DNA of 64,000 bases from Warburgia ugandensis. Lineage: Eukaryota > Streptophyta > Magnoliopsida > Canellales > Canellaceae. Location of the stretch: NCBI GenBank assembly GCA_035236585.1, contig CP141139.1, forward strand, positions 20,166,990 through 20,230,989, read 5' to 3'. This document shows, one piece after another, positions 1 through 11,592 of this stretch. Made by a program: the position numbers and the translations under genes. Below the pieces are notes generated by a model that was given only the letters and a program-made list of their open reading frames with translations, was not told the origin of the DNA and did not search any database. Position 1 is the first letter of the stretch; each line of letters starts with the position of its first letter.

Positions 1-1644
1 AAAGAAGAAATCCAAGCAATCCTCAACGTCCCAACCTTTTGCCCTGCAGCCCTCCCCCTTATGCGTTCAATTTTTAGGAAGAACAAAAGAGTTTCCTCAC
101 TAATTTTTTCACTTAGAACAGCATCTAATCTCCTCGAATAGAAACCTGTCAATTCATAGCATAGCTCACTTTTGATTAGATACCCTTGTTTGGTCCACAT
201 AAGCAGCTGCCCTTAGAATCCTCCTTAGGCCCTTATTTTTCTTCTCAAATCCTCTCGAACCTGTCCAAGTTCATCCTCCCTTGAAGACCTTCCTAGCTAG
301 CCAAATCTCATCATAAAAATCCTCTTAAAATAGCCAATCATCTCCCATGTAAGAAAAAAAGTCCATTTTAGCTTCATTTCAAGACTTCAAAAACATCTAA
401 ACTTAGCTCTCCTTTTAGCCAATCATAGCATGCCACCTAGCTCTCCATTTTAGGATTTCTTTGAAGAGCCCTAAGTTAGGATGATCATGGCCATTAATTC
501 ATCCTTTAACTCTTTCATTTTAAGCCTCATATTTTATGTTTATTTTCATTCCAAGCTTCCTATTTTTGCTCTTGATTACACATGTTCTCCAAGCTAGAAC
601 CAATGGATAAAACGTACAAACTTAATGGGCCTAACTGCATGGGTTTCTGTTTCAAAAAGAGTGCAAAATGTGTAAAATTCTTGGGCCAACATGAGAGATT
701 CACATGTGAGGGTAATGAGGTGATGAATACATTGTATGCATGGAGCTTACCACCTTTGCATGTGATAATGGCAGTCCAAAAGGTGGTCACATGCATAGGA
801 TTTCTAACTACTCTGAAAATGATACAAGTACCCTCTCTACACTTGGAAATTGTTAGAACATAGATCACTACTTCTTGACTTCATCTAGATTATCCAAAGT
901 TTATCAAGTCTTGACCTGGGCCATTTGTTTAAATCTAAACTTTATCAATGACAGGAAGGTTGACTGGCTCAATCTAACATTTATTCTCCTAGAATCCTCT
1001 GATCTACAACCTATATACAGAAAAAGCCCTAATGTGGTTTAACGCGTACTTACCTTTGAAAGTCGATCTGACCCTAAAAATACATCAAATCAAGGTTAGA
1101 TGATAAATAAGCAGTGCATATTTATCCTATAAGTACAAAAATGAACAATAAAAAATTGGGGTTTGTGGTACAAAAATGGACACTCAACACATGCCTCCAT
1201 TAAAAGGGCATGCAGCTATCAAAGCCTTTTGTAAACTAGTAGTCTCAAAGTTGTTGGACGGAAGGCAAAGTTCTCCTTTTGCCACAAGTGGAACAAAGCC
1301 ATTGTGACTAGAATAATCAATACTTTGAGGAAATCATTTTGCTATATGGAAGCTCCAGTCAACCTTACTATCCACATTTCAAAAAAAATTGAGTAATTTT
1401 GCCACATTTAACAATCAAGATTATTGGCATTTGATGAGTGGAGTAAATACTATACCTTGAGAGCAATACCACTAAATTCTCTGAAGAAACTATAGCATAC
1501 TTGAGCTTAGTGACATTGTTGACATATGAGGTCATATAAATAACATATTTTATACCCCCAAACTTTACACTACTAAGACAATCAAATGAAAGCCCAACAT
1601 GGATGGAAAATAGCCTAAATATGCATGGGCTAAGATATCCTAGT
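1..1644. other. intergenic DNA, no gene recognised
   Basis: AT-rich DNA with only short open frames on both strands and no domain that I recognise. The 93-102 codon frames around 560-868 overlap on opposite strands and look like chance. No repeat structure stands out before the SINE that follows. Confidence 0.5.
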
Positions 1645-1657
1645 ATAGTAGCTAAAA

Positions 1658-1835
1658 GGGGAGCCCCAATGCATAAAGCTCCCACCTATGCGGGGTCCAG
1701 AGAAGGGGTGGACCACAAGGTTCTATAGTACACAGCCTTACCTTGCATTTTTGCAAGAAGTTGTTTCCACATCTTGAACCCGTGACCTCAAGGTCACACG
1801 ACAACAACTTTTACCATTACGCCAAGGCTCCCCTT
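1658..1835 (-). mobile_element. Au-type tRNA-derived SINE, copy A
   Basis: Read on the minus strand, this begins with GGGAGCCTTGGCGTAATGG, a tRNA-like 5' head, followed by a B-box-like GGTTCAAG segment. The body (TGCAAAAATGCAAGGTAAGG) and the 3' end match the plant Au SINE consensus as I remember it. The flanks carry an imperfect duplication, atagtagctaaa at 1645-1656 and atagttgctaaa at 1837-1848, which supports a real insertion. It is more diverged than the two copies near 8.5 kb. Confidence 0.85.
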
Positions 1836-2033
1836 CATAGTTGCTAAAGCTAGAAAGCAAATTTGAAGCAATGTAGGAATTGGAAGCAAGAAACATAACT
1901 CTAAACAAAGAATACTTAGAAAGCAAAGGCACTACAAAAATGATGAGCAAGGCAAAGAGGAAATCTTGGAATCATACTGGAAATTAAACACGATACATGT
2001 AGGTGGTATCTTTAAAAAGGAGGAGGATCTTGG

Positions 2034-2290
2034 GTCAAGTGTCAGCCTACAAGGGAGAAGTTGAAGATGATTTTGTTATTTATTTCCTTCTCACAAATGA
2101 ATATGCATTTGTGTATTAGTTTGCAAGGAAGAAATGAAAATCATCTACAGCCTTCTTAAAATATGGCAACCCTTGCGTCAAGTGCTAGTCAGCAAGGGAA
2201 AAGCTGAAGATGATTTTATTATTTCTTTCCTGCTTGTAAAGAAGAAATGAAAATCATCTCTAGCTTCTTAAAACTATGGCAACCCTAATA
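2034..2290. repeat. two tandem hairpin (MITE-like) units
   Basis: Two units of about 143 bp, beginning at the GTCAAGT of 2034 and of 2177. Each contains an inverted repeat in which GAAGATGATTTT on the left pairs with AAAATCATCT on the right, enclosing a short loop. Both end in a GGCAACCC segment. The same hairpin family occurs once at 55,478-55,597. Its superfamily is not clear. Confidence 0.6.
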
Positions 2291-2299
2291 TGACATGAA

Positions 2300-5200
2300 T
2301 CGAAAATTGACATTCCCTCAAGCTAGGGCATTCCCCATAAGCAATGCGCTGCATCGGATCCCAAGTTTAGTGAAAAATGGGCAAGGGTTGCTAGGGGGTC
2401 CCCTCAGAAGCGACGCGCTACATCAGAACCCAGGTGCAATGAAAAGTGGACATGGTTCATGCCTTGGAGATCAAGAAGGGCGCTGGTAAATAGGATATCT
2501 CTAGAACATAAGATTCCTATTGCCACATGGAATATCCCATGTAAGAGTTTGGAGTTAGTAGACATAATGAAATGTAGGAGAGTCAACATCACTTGTATCT
2601 AAGAAACCAAGTGGAAAGGGAATAAAGCTAAAGAAATCGATAGGTATAAATTATGGTATGTAGGAAAGGATAATAACAAAAATGGCGTAGGAATAATAGT
2701 GGATAAAGAATTAAAGGAGAAAGTTGTGGACGTTAAAAGAATTTGTGATAGAATTATAATAATAAAACTTGTTCTAGGAGAGCAAATCATAAATGTTACA
2801 ATGCATACTCACCACAAGTAGGGTTAGAAGATATAATTAAGAGACAGTTTTGGGAAGATATGGAGAGAGTCATGCAAGAAATTCCCAACAATGAAGGCAT
2901 ATTTATAGGAGCAGACTTAAATGGCCATATAGGAAAAGAAAATGAATGATATGATAGAATACACAGAGAGTATGGTATAGGTAAACAAAATGAGATAGGG
3001 GAAACTATACTCGATTTTGCTTTGTCATATAACCTCGCCATTGCAAATACACTCTTTACGAAGAGGGATGAATACTTAAGAACCTTTAAAAATGGACTTC
3101 ATAAAAGCCAAATAGACTTCTTTCTATTTAGGAATACTGAACAATCAATGTGTAAGGATTATAAGGTGATACCTGGTAAGAGTTCAACCTCACAACATAG
3201 GTTAATGGTTATGGATACCCATATCAAAAGATGGAGGAAATGAAATGAACTTAATATGTATCCAAAAACTAAGTGGTGGAACTTAAAAGGAGAGAAAATA
3301 ACCTCATTCAAAAATAAGTTGATGGTAATAGAAAACTGAAACTATGAAACAGAAGTAAATACCATGTGGACTAATATGGCTGAGTCCATTAAGAAAGTGG
3401 CAAAAGATGTCTTAGGAGTATCTAAAAGTAAAAGGCTATTAGTAAAGGAAACATGGTGGTGGAGTGAAATAGTGCAAAAAGTTCTTAAAGAAAAACGTGT
3501 GTTTTAAAGCATGGTAGAAGACTAGAAATAATGAAAACTATAAATAATATAATAATGCTAAAAAGGCTGCTAAGAGAGTAGTAAGTAAGGCTAAACTTAA
3601 GGCATATGATGAGCTATATAATAGACTAGGAACAAGGGAAGTTGAGAAAGATGTGTTTAAAATTGCAAGAGTAAGAGAACAGAAGGGTAAGGACTTAGAT
3701 CATGTTAAGTGCATTAGAAGTGATGATCAAAGGGTATTAGTCAAAGATAATGAGATTAAATAAAGGTAGGAGATGTACTTTCAAAAATTGTTAAATGACA
3801 ATGGCTCTGAGAATATTGGGATTGAAAATACTATAAACCTAAATAACAATGGATATTATAGACATGAACGTAGGATTAGACTACCTGAAGTGAGAGAGGA
3901 CTTAAAAAAGATAAAATCAAGAAAGGCCATGGGGCCCAATGATATACCAATAGAGGTTTGAAAGCATATGGGAGATATTAGGGTAGTTTGGCTGACCAAG
4001 TTGTTTAACAAGATGATAAAATCAAAGAAAATGCCTGATGAGTAGAAGAAAAGCTCTATTATACCAACTTATAAGAATAAAGGAGACATATAGAGCTGCA
4101 CTAATTATCGAGAGATCAAACTTATGAGCCACACTATAAAACTTTTTGAAAGAGTGATTGAGACGAGGCTACATCATGAGACAAGTGTATCGGAGAATCA
4201 GTTTAATTTCATGCCTCGGAGGTCTACCATGGAAGCTATTTTCTTACTAAGACAATTGGTAGAGAAATATAAGGAGAGGAGAAAAGACCTCCACATGATC
4301 TTTATCGACTTAGAGAAAGCTTATGATAGAGTCTCTAGAGAGTTAATATGGAGGGTGTTGGGAGAGAAAGAGGTTTCGCGGGGTATATAGACATAATTAA
4401 AGATATGTATGAGAGAGCAGTAACAAATGTTAAGGCAGCTAGTGGCGAGACGAAGGATCGACATTGAGTCCATACCTTTTCATATTGGTTATGGATGGGT
4501 TAACAAAACATCTGCATGAGGAGATTCCCTAGTGCATGCTATTTACAGATGATATAGTCTTAATAGATGAGACAAGGGTGGGTGTAAACACAAAGCTAGA
4601 GTTATGAAGAGAAACATTAGAATCTAAGGCATTTAAAATCAGCAGAACTAAGACAAAATATATGGTATGCAATTCTAGCAAGGAGAGTAGGAGTGGAGCA
4701 CTAGTCAAGATTGATAACTAAGAAGTCCCTGTAAAAGACCACTTTCGGTACTCAGGATCAATGATTCATGAGAGTGGAGAGATTGAGAAGTAAGTTACCT
4801 AGAGAATCCAAGTAGGTTGGAACAAACGGAGATGCATCCAGAGTTTTGTGTAATCAGCAAGTGCCGTTCAAACTAAAAGGAAAATTCTATGGGATGGCCA
4901 TAAGGCCGGCCATGCTCTATGGATCAAAATGTTGGGCAGTTAAGGAACATCATGCTCATAGGATAAGCATCACAGAAATGAGGATGTTGAGATGGATGAG
5001 TGGTAAGACAAGAAAGGATAAAATTACAAATGAAAATATTAGAGGAAATCTAGGGGTAGCACCAATAGATAACAAGATGAGGGAGATTAGAATAAGATGG
5101 TTTGGACATGTCCAAAGGAGACCAAAAATGGCACCAGTTAGAAGGAGTGAGGCAATGCAAGTAAAAGGTTTTAAAAGGGCAAGGGAAGGCCCAAAAGAAT

Positions 5201-5349
5201 GTGGATAGAAGTGGTGAGGAAAGATTTAAAAACTTTGGGACTAAATGAAGCCATGCTACTTAATATTGAGGAATGGAGGAATAAGATTCATGTGGCCAAC
5301 CCCTAATTGGGATAAGGTCTTGATGATGATGATGACGACGACGACGACA
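2300..5349 (+). mobile_element. RTE-clade LINE, near full length but decayed
   Basis: A non-LTR retrotransposon of about 3 kb. The order is a 5' leader, an APE-type endonuclease, a reverse transcriptase, a C-terminal region typical of plant RTE elements, and a 3' end reading CCCCTAATTGGGATAAGG followed by a GATGATGAC-type trinucleotide tail, the usual RTE ending. The start at about 2300 is approximate because no target duplication was found. A truncated relative lies at 55,655-56,585. Confidence 0.85.
2489..5290 (+). pseudogene. RTE LINE endonuclease-reverse transcriptase ORF, broken
   Basis: The coding region of the LINE. The endonuclease part (about 2490-3240) includes ETKWKGNKAKEIDRYKLW, NNKNGVGIIVDKEL and FIGADLNGHIGKE. 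The reverse transcriptase part (about 3770-4620) includes SRKAMGPNDIP, ENQFNFMPRRSTMEAIF, FIDLEKAYDRVSREL and the active-site block MLFTDDIVLIDE. The C-terminal part (4846-5210) includes ILYGSKCWA-like and [17 protein letters not shown] blocks. Many in-frame stops (for example after VNITCI, after DIPIEV and near 4390) and several frame changes leave no ORF longer than about 120 codons, so this copy cannot make a full protein. The acidic pair of the active site is still present. Confidence 0.85.
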
Positions 5350-8143
5350 TAGTTACAACATATTAGCAAGGGAGGTCAATATAGGCATGTTTACAAACAA
5401 ATTGAAGATTTCATGATAAATCTAAGTTATTTTTACTTCTAATCATTAAATGATACCAATATTCTCCAAAAATTACCATTAGGAATCATGATAAGTTTCT
5501 AACAAAAGTTTCATACATTCAATGGCAATGTCCTTATTCAATACCACCATCTATTAAAAGCATTCTCATTGTTGATAAGGACAATCATTGTGAATCTTGT
5601 CTATCAGTATAACTCTCTCCCATTTGTGAATTTCTGTTAAATCCAATGCAGTAACCAAACATTATTCTAGATAGCAATTTCCCCTACCAGTCAATGATGC
5701 TTCAAGTCATTGGAATCTCTGATAGTTTAGCTAAATCCTTAACTTCAACCATATAAAATGAATGGCACAAGATATGCAACAGAATGTTTCATATGCACTT
5801 TAATTTTTTTCAAGTTTATCGCTACACCCATTACAAGTAAAAAGTTGAACCTATGATCTCACGATAACCTACAACTTGAAAAATATTAGAAGATCCATTG
5901 GCATTCTTCACTATGCCTGATGGAACAATAAGGATTACCAGCCCCCATAATTATCCTAAACTCTTTAGTGTTCTCACTTGATAGTTCCACAACATCATCA
6001 CCATTATATATTCTATATAATGGGGAAATCTTTTACAAGAGAAAACATCACCAAAAAACTAACACCAAATGCTCTTTCAATTTAGGTCATTTCTTCATCC
6101 AAACGACTATATCATGGAACATGCAATCTAACAATAATTTAATTAATCTTTTATCAACGGATCATGGCTCATATGATTAGGGCAAATAATCAATCAGTTC
6201 TATATCCAAAGATCATAGATCATATAAAAGATGTGCATACACAAGGATCAGCGGTCCTGTAGCATCAAATCTATGCACACAGACTCATAATCCAACCCTA
6301 ACCCCGGACCCTGCATATGCAGGAGCTTCGTGTACCAAGCGGCCCATTGTCCCAGCAACACCATAAGATGGGTTGATGCTGGATCGGATCAAGAGCAGAT
6401 AGAACCAAGCTCCACTTGCTCTTCTCACTCCAGAATCCACTTCCTGAACAATATCTAGCTGAGCTAGTAAATAAAACCTTGAAAAAACAAAATACAAGCA
6501 AAATTATATTGATTTTCCGCAAAAAGGGAGCAACATTTTCAATATTGTCACCCTTAGTGTAGAATGTGTTGATTCAACCTTTAATGGCAAGAAAACCAAA
6601 TAGTGGGTCATCTTCAAGCACTAGACAGAGTTTACAAAGAGGGTTTCTACATTAGAAGTTCCAATGGGGTGGTGCGTTTTACCCCTCCCAATTGATTGGG
6701 ATGGGCATTACCTAATTCGTGTCTTCAAAGAATAAAAATATGGAAAATAAGGGGCAGTTTTTCATAAAAGACTACCAAAAAAATATACAAAACAAAAACA
6801 AAAAAGCATCCTTTAGTTCTGGAAATCATCAGGTAAATTCCAGCCAGAATGGATTGTTCCTTCAGAATTTTCAGAACATATAGTTCAGACCTACAACTAT
6901 AAAAATGAGGGGTTCCAACAAGAACGGAAATTCATGTTTCATTCCATTTTCTGAGGGAGACCATGGAATCTGGCAATTTCTTTTGGAACTAAACATGATT
7001 GACCACCTAATAACCAAGTTCAAGATGACCTAACAGAAATAAAAGAATTCCAGATTTGTCAGCTATGCCTTCAGTATGTCATAGGAACTACTTAATATAC
7101 AAAATTCTTAGAAATATGCAAGAAATAAGTGGCCAAAAGGATAGATTAAAAGAGGAACATTAAAATGTTGTTCAAATACCCTTTCTTAGACAAGAACTTG
7201 CAATCATAAACACAGTCAAGGATTGAACACTACAAACGAGTTTCTTATCAACTTGGGTGCATCACTGACTAGGTAGAATTTAATCAGGAAGTGCTTTGAT
7301 GCAACCACTGAACTCCTAACAACAAAACAGAAGGGTCAAAGACATACTACTCAAGTAGTAACACAACTTAGAAAATACTCGAAATTTGATGCTACAATCA
7401 GACAGCACTATTAAATCAATTAACATAATTCCAATGAAGTATGCACTACTGTAACCTTGAAACAAAATCCAGCAGAACCACCCTTCTGGTGAAAAGATGT
7501 TCTAATGGTTTGACTCACTATAGCTAAATCTGCCATGGAGTAACTTTGTTATACTAATAGTAAGCCAAATGTCTTGGTCAGGGTTTTTACAGGGAAGTTA
7601 TCTACCAACAGGGTTGTCATAACAATAAAGGACCCCTAACCAACGAAACCAGTTTGAAATTTTCAACTTGCCCGCAAGTTGTTGGCAAGTTAACAGTAAC
7701 AGTTAATTGTTCAGATGCTATATTCGGAAATCCATGAAGCTGAAAATGTCCACGTTAGATGTTGACTGGACTTGGCAGCAGAGCTGTGTATATGATAGAT
7801 CCAAGTTTTCACCATGCATTGCCCTTGAGAGTTAAAGATTAAATATTCTCATTTTTATGGAATGTTCAGTGATGTTTTCACTTCATGAGAGAACCACCCC
7901 CTTTATCTGGCCTATCAACCTAACACATGTAAGCCCTACTGTGAAATTACAAGGATAATGCTTTCTTATAATATCAGAATATTAACGTGCAGAGATTGGG
8001 TCCATTAAGAGGAAAGAAACATGTTCATCAACTAAAAGAGACAAGACTTGAACATCAAGAAAACTCCGGAATGTATAGTGTACAGACTATAGATGCAGGA
8101 GTACAAGATGAATGTACATATAAAATCAAGGAATAGCTATTGA
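5350..8143. other. intergenic DNA between LINE and RRP15-like gene
   Basis: AT-rich sequence with no gene that I recognise. It probably includes the 3' untranslated region of the minus-strand RRP15-like gene at its right end. A short SINE fragment lies at 6301-6345. I searched the minus strand for a further RRP15 exon and did not find a convincing one. Confidence 0.45.
6301..6345 (+). mobile_element. fragment of Au-type SINE 3' part
   Basis: ACCCCGGACCCTGCATATGC and the following AGGAGCTTCGTGTACC match the 3' portion of the Au-type SINE copies in this window. The tRNA-like head is missing. Confidence 0.6.
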
Positions 8144-11100
8144 CTATGGCAACATGAAACCATGAAAAAGGGCAGAACTTGTCATGGTGTAGATTAGTAA
8201 AATGCTACAGATAAAATCACTGGAGTGCACCTTGGTCCTGGGAATTGGCAAAGTATTGTTAGTGGCTTGCATCGACGTCTTCCGTAACTCTGCCAGAAAA
8301 GTATGTTTCCTTTGTTTCTCCAATTCTGTAACAGTGAAGACCCACAACAATTAGATACTGTATTATAACTAGCAGCAAATATGACAACAATGCACATGAA
8401 ACTAAAAAAAGGGCAGCCCCAGTGCACAAAGCTCCTGCCTATGCAGGGTCCGGGGAAGGGGCAGACCACAAGGGCCTATAGTAGGCAGCCTAACCTTGCA
8501 TTTTGCAAGAGGCTGATTCCACGCCTTGAACCCGTGACCTCAAGGTCACATGACGACAACTTTTACCGTTGCACCAAGGCTCCCCTTCAATGCACATGAA
8601 ACTACATATAGTAAAATCATCCATGCATAACTATGCATATCTATAGGACACTTTTGGCTTTAGGGAGAAAAAATTGTGAATAAAGAGGCAGCCCCGGTGC
8701 ACAAAGCTCCCACCAATGCAGGGTCCGGGGAAGGGCGGACCATAAGGGCCTATAGTAGGCAGCCTTACCTTGCATTTTTTGCAAGAGGCTGTTTCCACGC
8801 CTTGAACCCGTGACCTCAAGGTCACATGACGACAACTTTTACCGTTACGCCAAGGCTCCCCTTCAGAGAAAAAATTGTGAATGCAACCAAAAAAACCTTA
8901 GGAGTGTTACCAAAACATTGAGTGTATTGAAATTATAGCCCCCGTAATCTGTGGAGCAATCATTTTGTTGCTGTAGAGCCAAATGGCTGCAAGCCTCATA
9001 CTTACAGATTTTAGTGCAATGTCGTTTTGTGTAAACCCAATGCTCTAAACATGCTTGCAAATGATATGTGGACAGGTCCAAATGAAAAGAACAATTTAGA
9101 TCTGGGGCCTGAGACACAAGAAGTTGGGATTTAAGGGAATTGAAAAGTAGAGATGTAGCATGATAATGGGAAGGATTAGAATTTAAGTTGATTGAAGGAG
9201 TGGATTTTTATAATGAAAGGAAAAAGGTTAGACCTAGTGTTTTAGTATGAGAAAGATCTACATTTTGACAAGTGTAAACAAAAAGATGAAGAATTTTGGC
9301 AGAGAAGCAGGAAATAAGAAAGAAGAAGAAATGCCTAAGACTTTTTCTTACCTTCTCTAATACCAAGATTTAGTTGCTCTACAGAAACTCTAGGAGTGTG
9401 ATAGGAGAAGAAGAGGAGGAGAATCTGAGTAGGAAAAGAGTAGGTGTGACTTGTTTTTCACATCCAATATAACAAGAAGCACAAGGGACTGACAAGAAGT
9501 GGCCATTTACTTATATCCTCCTTCTGGAACATTCTAATAGTTGATATAGCTGCCACACATCACATCGATGATGATTCAAGTCACATATATTTTCTTCTTC
9601 CTGATTGAGGTTTCCCAACATATTGACATGTTTTAGGATCTTTCCTTCTTATTACTCATGTGAGTTTCATGCTTTTTTCTTCTGAATTGGTTCTCTTATT
9701 GTAGTGGATGCTTATCTTGGTTTTAACGATCTAAAAAATTTGTTGGCTGCCACTTATTAGTTTACACCCAAGTTTGATTGTTCCTTTTTTTTAATACCAA
9801 ATCATTTTGTATAAAACGTTTTTTTATGGAAAAGCTCCTGCTAGAGGGTTTGTGGCAACCTCTACATCTTTACATACTAACTTATCAACTTCACATCATG
9901 TTTCCATGTAGCTAGCAATGTTATATTATCCAATATTTTGTATTCATCTGTTTCACACTTGTATGACTGTGATATAAGATTGATCACTAATTTAATTTCT
10001 GAGGAGTTCTACCCAAACATCATAACTCATAAGAAATTATTAAGGTTTGTGAACTTTGATGTGTTTTACTCTTCAAAAGATAATTCTTTCTTATATCTTT
10101 GTATTCCTCTCCTTTCAGTCTTTTATTTTCAACTTTTTTTCTAATATCTTTGAATTGCTCTCCTTTCAGTCTCCTATTTTCAGTAGAACTCCAACAATTT
10201 CAGCAAATGCTCTGATTCATAGCTTCAACAATTTAATTGCTTCCAACCCAATAATGATTCCATTACATTCATCCACTATCACAACCATGATTGACATGAA
10301 AAAATATGGATAGCCGCATGGCAGCTATGGTGTTCAAGTACCATACCTTTTGCATCCTTAGACCTTGAGGGATTGAAGCCTTTTTCAGCATGTTGTGCCT
10401 TGTTGACCTACATATGGAACAAATATTATTAAACTGGACAGATATGGACATGAAACTGGTAATGTTTAAGCTACAGAAGAAAATTTTCACATCAACAAAA
10501 CCAAATCATCAGGGACCAACTCACAGCATTAAATAACTTGACCACTGGAAATCCGACATCATACATGCAACATAGGAATTGGTTAGTGAACAAAGCATAT
10601 GAAGTACAAATTGACATCAAAGTTGCCCACCCAAACAAAATGACATAATTTCTCAGTTCCAACTGACATAAAATGAAATACCTCCTTTTGTGGCGACGCT
10701 GAGAAGAAACTTCTCCTTAGAATCCAAGAAACTCGCTGGTTTGACATGCCCTTTCTCTCTCACCTAGTAGAATTTGCTTTTAGTGACTATATGTGTGTCC
10801 ACAAATATATACTATAGAGGCGTATATTTATTTGTATATGATATAAATATATATAGATATGTTGTTCAAGAAGCAAGTGGAACAAGTCATTCTGATCAAA
10901 GAATGAACATAAAGGAGACTACAGAACCTGCTATTAGAATTTAATAAATTGCATATGGGCATCATAGAAAAATACCAAGTGCTTCTCTTTCTTGGCCTCC
11001 GCCTTAACCTTATGTTCAGCATCTTCTTCAGCAAGCTTCTCCCCTATCAGCTTCTTATGCCCAGACAAAACAGGACCCTGCAAAGCGAACCTTGAATAGC

Positions 11101-11592
11101 ATAACTTCTGCTGAACTTCTGGACGTTGAACTTGAGAAGGACGAAAACGGAGAAGGAACTTACAAGTGCATCATCTGAGACTTTTTTCTTCATTATATTC
11201 CTGAAAGCCAGTCTAAATGCTCTACAACCTTCAGCGAACTTAGTGATTCCTGGCTGAATTTCCCCTCCTTCATCTTCAGAACCTCCTCTATCTTTTTCAG
11301 CACGCAGATAATTTACACCTTTCTCATCACTAGAATTACCATTTGAAACCTCTTCATGCTCAACAGGCATTGCATTTTGATCTCCACCTTCAGGACTTGA
11401 CTCATCATCATCAGAGTTGTACTCTTTTGCACGTTTCCAATATAATTTTTTCATTTTCTCATTGTTCCTGATCTTTGATCCTGTTTCCTGATAAACTTCT
11501 GATCTTTTCCTTGCTGACGTACCCTTCTTGTGTTTGAACTTCCGCTTCTTTGAGCCTTCCATTGCTTTCCATGTGTTGATTTCTGCAGCCAT
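8144..11592 (-). CDS. RRP15: RRP15-like ribosomal RNA-processing protein
   Basis: Rrp15 family: a nucleolar protein of pre-60S particles needed for 27S pre-rRNA processing. Six exons can be read on the minus strand: 11592-11164, 11077-10976, 10763-10682, 10544-10525, 10407-10347 and 8325-8144. All have GT-AG borders and their phases agree, giving 291 residues. Exon 1 has a basic N-terminus (KKRKFKHKKG), an acidic middle (NSDDDESSPEGGD) and FAEGCRAFRLAFRNIMKKK. Later exons read GPVLSGHKKLIGEKLAEEDA, EKGHVKPASFLDSKEKFLLS, VVKLFNA, NKAQHAEKGFNPSRSKDAK and TFLAELRKTSMQ. This order is typical of Rrp15. The last 20 or so residues (ICSILLIYTMTSS...) look unlike the family. A donor-like AAG|GTGCAC after LPIPRTK suggests another terminal exon, which I could not find. 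Intron 5 (2 kb) carries two SINEs. Confidence 0.85.
8411..8588 (-). mobile_element. Au-type SINE, copy B
   Basis: A near full-length Au-type SINE on the minus strand with tRNA-like head, B-box region and 3' end. The flanks are a perfect 16-bp duplication, aatgcacatgaaacta, at 8389-8404 and 8589-8604. It lies in intron 5 of the RRP15-like gene, in the same orientation as the gene. The clean duplication suggests a fairly young insertion. Confidence 0.92.
8682..8865 (-). mobile_element. Au-type SINE, copy C
   Basis: A second near full-length copy, very similar to copy B, 93 bp away in the same intron and orientation. The perfect 17-bp duplication GAGAAAAAATTGTGAAT flanks it at 8665-8681 and 8866-8882. 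The two duplications differ, so these are two independent insertions and not one that was later duplicated. Confidence 0.92.
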
